Program-made: the position numbers and the translations under genes
The notes under the pieces: model-generated
Seen by the model: only the letters and a program-made list of their open reading frames with translations
The model's database searches: none
What the model was told of the DNA's origin: nothing
Shown here: positions 60,090-64,000 of the stretch, piece after piece
Layout of the letters: each line of letters starts with the position of its first letter
Position numbering within the stretch: the first letter of the stretch is position 1
From: Ifrita kowaldi
Lineage: Eukaryota > Chordata > Aves > Passeriformes > Cinclosomatidae
Assembly: GCA_013398055.1 (NCBI GenBank)
Contig: VZRS01003983.1
Span: 1 to 64,000 of the forward strand
Reading direction: 5' to 3'
DNA: 64,000 bases

Positions 60090-60221
60090 TGTCTTCTTTG
60101 GAGATACTTAAAACCCATCTGGACATAACCCTGCGCAGCCTGCTCTAGGTGTACCTGCTTTAACAGAGGGGTTGGACTAGATGGTCTCCAGACCAACCTT
60201 CCAACCCCAACCATTCTGTGA
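60090..60221 (+). mobile_element. CR1 LINE, short 3' fragment
   Basis: Matches the CR1 3' terminal region: GGAGATACTTAAAACCCATC, TGGACATAACCCTGCGCAGC, CTGCTCTAGGTGTACCTGCT, GGGGTTGGACTAGATGGTCT, CCTTCCAACCCC, ending ATTCTGTGACT. It has the same orientation as the 18.8 kb copy and is a different truncation. It belongs to the subset whose tail reads GTTGGACTAGATGGTCTCC, unlike the TTGGACTTAATGATCTTT of the first copy. Confidence 0.92.
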
Positions 60222-62799
60222 CTTTTAAGTAAGCGATTCAGTGATCACACAGGGATCTTGTGAGAGGTGCAATAGCAAACTTAAGAGTGACCAATACAGA
60301 TTAAAGAGGACATCTGTCACCAAGTTTCCTCCTATTCTGTAATGGAAACTCTCTATAGGTTCTCCTCATGCTTACCAACAACAGAGCAGAAATCATGTTT
60401 GGAATTGTCTGTGATGTGTAAATGTACCCCTTGTTATTTGAATGAAAAGTCACATTAGAGCAAGATACTGTTTCGGTATTTTTGATGAAAATCTGAGTTC
60501 CTGTAAAGACTCTGTCTGACTACAGTTCCTTTAGGCCAAGGTTTCCAACCTAAACCTTCTGCAGCATCTTGTCCACGTGTGTGCTCCCTCTCAGACCCTG
60601 GAACAAATTCCCTTTGTGCCAGTGCAACTGTTCCTGTGGCAATGCTCCCAACCAGGGAAATTATTTGGTTGCAGGGTGGAAGACATGTAAATACTTTTTT
60701 TTTCTTTTAAGTAAGCTAGTTTACAGATGTGCCTGAGAACGCAGCCACATAAGCAGGTTCAGTAGCAAAAATAGATAGCTGATGGAAAGAAAGAGAGGGA
60801 GTTTGTGGAGGAGAGCCTGCAGAAGGAAGAGGACAGAAATGCAAAGGGATCTTTCACCCTAACTTTGCCAAGAAAGTGTTCATAGCGTGAGTTTCTCTGC
60901 ACTTTGATTGTTTCTTTCTCTCTCTCTGACATATGAATACACATACACAAATACCCTTCTAAAAAACAGCCAGAAAAGCCATCCTCCAAGATAATTTGAA
61001 TTCCTTAGTGGTCTTGGGCGTGCCTTTGTTTCAGCTCTAATACTGCTATCACATCATAAATAAGCCTGTTTCTACTATCTTAAATGAAGAGTGACGGTCA
61101 CACCCAGCAGTTCCAACTAGATTTAAGCCAGCCTATAACAGTATTAATCCTAGATCACAACCATAAGCTTCTCCACATGTTTCAAATAAGGGAAAGTAGC
61201 GTAAACCCTGCACAGTTTTACAAGACCTCGTTCTAGTTCATGAGTGGATAAACTGCAGTTTCAAAAGCTATTTTAGCCTGAACAGGAAACCAAATTATAA
61301 TAAAAATGACATGCAAATCCTGTTTTCACTGCAATGCTTAAGCCAATAAAAGAATGAACTGAGTTTATCAAAGTACCATGCAGTTAGCCCCCTCGCAATG
61401 TCAGGCCTCATCCCCACCAAGATCAGGTACAGAAATTGAGTAGTCCTTCAGTGGTCCTGAAATGGCCTTGTTTCAAAGGAGAAGCTCTCTCAGGGGGAGT
61501 GGATATAACAGCACCTCTAACGGGTTCCTTGAATAAATAATTTTGTGAACAGAAACCTGGGCATTAGCCACTCTTCATTTTCCTTGTGGCTAAAATCAGT
61601 TATTTGGCAGTTTCAGTAACTTATCAGGACAGGTGGATTTTTTTACCACAGCCTTTCTTTTCAGTGACTAAAACAGAGGAAGGGCTACATTGCATATGTC
61701 TATCTTCTATATTATACACTATACAAAACACAGCAGTAAAGAAAATAAGGCACAGACATCAGGGTACTTACACTTAATGAGCAGGCAAAATGTACATTCC
61801 TACATTGTGTAGATACTCTGGCAAATATTCCCACTGATTTGGGAATGAGGAGGCTTGGTTTTTTTAATAAGTTTTTAAACAACTGTTTGTATCACTGAAA
61901 ACAACAGACACAACCTGAAAAAACTGACACAAGCTAAAAAAATTGCAATGATAGCACAATATTTGTTTAAATTTGTGTTTGATAGAAATCTACTTCTTTT
62001 AAGGTCCTTGTTTAACTAGGATGGGGAGAATCCAGTGAAAGCTACTCTTCGAAGCTGACGCGTACGTGAGAATGAGATAAAGTAGAATTTGTAAGAAACT
62101 GTCAAAGGGTTGGGCAAGGGAAAGTGAGGACTCCCTTTATTTAATGTTTTTACCCTTTTTCAATACTGCCAATCAACTGATTGATTTTTATGATAGTCTA
62201 GGGTTTAGTCATCTCATGCTTCTTTAGCTGAGGTCATTTGCTGGAGAATTTGAATTTTTCCCATCACCCTAGATCTTTGTTATTGTTAAGGTACCGATTT
62301 CAGCTTCCTGGCAGTGGGGAAAATGTTGAAGAAATGCACCAATGGAATGTCGATTTCCAACACAGTCCCTTCAATTAGAATTTTCTGGAGAACACAAGTG
62401 ACAGTTAAGCTATCTACATTTTTTATCTGTTTCATTGATGGCAGATTTAGCAGGAATGGTCTTTTAGTGCTGTAATGCCACACTTCACATCACCATCCTC
62501 CTGATCCTCAGCAGCCCACACACATTCTCCCAAACCTCATATTCCTGCTTCAGTGATGAACTTGTGCTCTTATGAATTCCAAATAGTAAGCACATTCCAC
62601 ATGAAAATTGTAGGAATGGCATAAAATTACATTTCGTATCAGAATAAATAACACAAGGACTATATTACAGGCTACATCGTTCATTTTACATTTAGTAATG
62701 AAAACTTCCATTATTCAATTTAAGTGAATGTGTCACATAATTTCCAGACTCCTGCTCCAGAGTACTGGACAATCCAAGCAACTTATTTCAGAACTTAGA
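60222..62799. other. noncoding region
   Basis: No gene recognised. One local cluster of four CpGs lies at 62050-62067 in an otherwise CpG-poor region. Open frames are below 80 codons and without domains. Confidence 0.55.
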
Positions 62800-63345
62800 T
62801 CCAGCTTCCCATTGAGCATTTGGGTCCTGGAGCACACAGAAGATCTTGGGCAGCTTGTTGATTCTGTGGTAGCAGACACAACCAGCCAAGAGGGGTTTTT
62901 TCCTTTCCTGCTGTGTTTGGCAAGAAGAGCACAACCTTTCCTGTCACATGTGGTCCCTGCTCAAGTTATCCATACTTTTCTTACCACAAGGTTAGATTAC
63001 TCTAATGCACTCCGTGTGAGGCTACATCTTGAGGCCATTTGGCAACTGAATCTTGTGTGCACAATTCAACCACCTGTTTATTAAGTGGAGCATCATGCAG
63101 AGAGGACATAAAACCCCCCACTCTCCAAAATCTGCAGTGGCTGCCAACAAATTTCTGGGCTGAGTTCAAGGTGTTGGTTTTAACCTATAAAGACCTAAGT
63201 GTTTTGGGATTTGGTTACCTGAGAGACTGGCTTTCTTTCCCCATGAAGCAGTGCTTTTAAAGTTGATATGAAGGGAGGAATTTCAGTTGGTATCACTCAG
63301 GTGTAATAAGGGTGCTGGCAGGACTTCTATGTGCAAGGCCTTCTG
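62800..63345 (+). mobile_element. decayed L2-clade LINE, reverse-transcriptase C-terminal part
   Basis: Translated in two frames it recovers the tail of an L2/CR1-type reverse transcriptase. A block near 62930-63012 reads RAQPFLSH..VIHTFLTTRLDYSNAL, like the family's RPFLS..VHAFVTSRLDYCNAL. A second block at 63132-63191 reads LQWLP..EFKVLVLTYK, like LHWLPV..RIKFKVLVLTYKAL, followed by GYLRDWLSFP. The second block is in a different frame from the first, and a stop lies at 63082, so the element is long dead. The nucleotide wording downstream (GGGTGCTGGCAGGACTTC) fits the same family's 3' region. L2 is more likely than CR1 because of the GYLRD motif and spacing. Confidence 0.7.
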
Positions 63346-64000
63346 CAGTGTATCCACATTATTATGGGTTTATCTATTGTGAAATATCTCTGATTGTGGA
63401 AGAATTCAAAACTAACGTGCCAATCTGAGTCTGAACCAGGGCTAGAAACACTAATGCTGAAGCACATTGCTATGCTCTGATTTTCCCCTTTTCTAACTAC
63501 AGTTGCTACTTGCATTAAATGTGATTTGGTAACTTAACTTAAACCTGATGTTAACAACTGTTAACCCAGCTAAGGCTCACACTGTTTGTTTATCATCTGT
63601 CTCTGAGGTACCTCTCTCTCCTGACTGACTTTGTAGGGTAGCACAGTACCTCCAGAACTGCCAGAAGAGAGTTACATGCTACAGCAAACCAACCATTTTT
63701 CCTACTGGTGTGTTAGAGTCAAGTTGGACTATTCCTGGCCTTCAGACCTGTGACTATATCTCTACTAGTAAATCAAATGGCACAATGCCTGTTCTCCAGA
63801 CATTTAAGTGCCCTGGTAAAGTTTGCATCTCTGAGTCTGAATTCCCAAACTAACTGGTCTCATGCTTGTTGTCAAGAGCAGTTTCTGGCCGATGAGATCC
63901 CTCCCATGTGCCTGGTCACTGGTAGGAAGACTGCTCATGCGTGTGGGTCCAAACCAGGACAGGGATCATGGCAGCAGTTAAGTTGCGTGTATGGTCAAGG
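63346..64000. other. noncoding region at the right edge
   Basis: No gene recognised. The first part may be the tail of the L2-clade fragment but is too diverged to bound. Nothing else supported. Confidence 0.5.

Noticed and set aside
1..64000. tRNA, rRNA, snoRNA or known microRNA genes
   Set aside because: No cloverleaf with A/B boxes, no rRNA core sequence and no familiar microRNA seed region in a proper precursor was seen by eye. A covariance-model scan would be the decisive test.

Overview
This window looks like nuclear DNA from a bird: AT-rich, depleted in CpG, sparse in repeats, and without a convincing complete gene. The bird call rests mainly on two CR1 LINE 3' ends in the avian style (18826-19508 and 60090-60221). 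An LTR-like block (57097-57431) with a TATA box and polyadenylation signal is consistent with avian endogenous retroviruses. Very old repeats shared by amniotes (MIR-type SINEs, an L2-clade LINE, short fold-back elements) fit a sauropsid. I cannot name the species or the locus.

Layout. 1-18.8 kb: noncoding DNA with MIR-like remnants (4.75, 13.1 and 16.1 kb), a GATA-type microsatellite (8.64 kb) and several stretches dense in homeodomain-type motifs (7.0-7.4, 10.6-11.7, 12.6 kb). 18.8-19.6 kb: the best CR1 copy, followed by an A-rich tract. 19.6-35 kb: noncoding, with one candidate internal coding exon at 23047-23137 and a fold-back remnant at 28.0 kb. 35-47 kb: noncoding, with two adjacent MIR-like remnants (42.3-42.5 kb), a short palindromic element with TA ends (44612-44699) and a small CpG/CAG-rich island (46.38-46.51 kb). 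47.5-48.3 kb: a degenerate tandem array of about four units of 170-200 bp. 49-64 kb: a TTTC microsatellite, the LTR-like block, a short CR1 fragment and a decayed L2-clade reverse-transcriptase fragment at the right end.

The open reading frames are short, mostly unsupported by codon pattern or homology, and often overlap open frames on the other strand. The window is best read as intergenic DNA or a large intron. I saw no operon, CRISPR array, tRNA or rRNA gene and no prokaryotic system. The items most worth a second look are the 47.5-48.3 kb tandem array, the 23.1 kb exon candidate, the CpG/CAG island at 46.4 kb, the T-box/ZEB-like palindrome at 33233, the 16-bp-arm hairpin at 4210 and the conserved-element candidates. 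The calls on old repeats and conserved elements come from recall of family consensus and motif density; no alignment was run.
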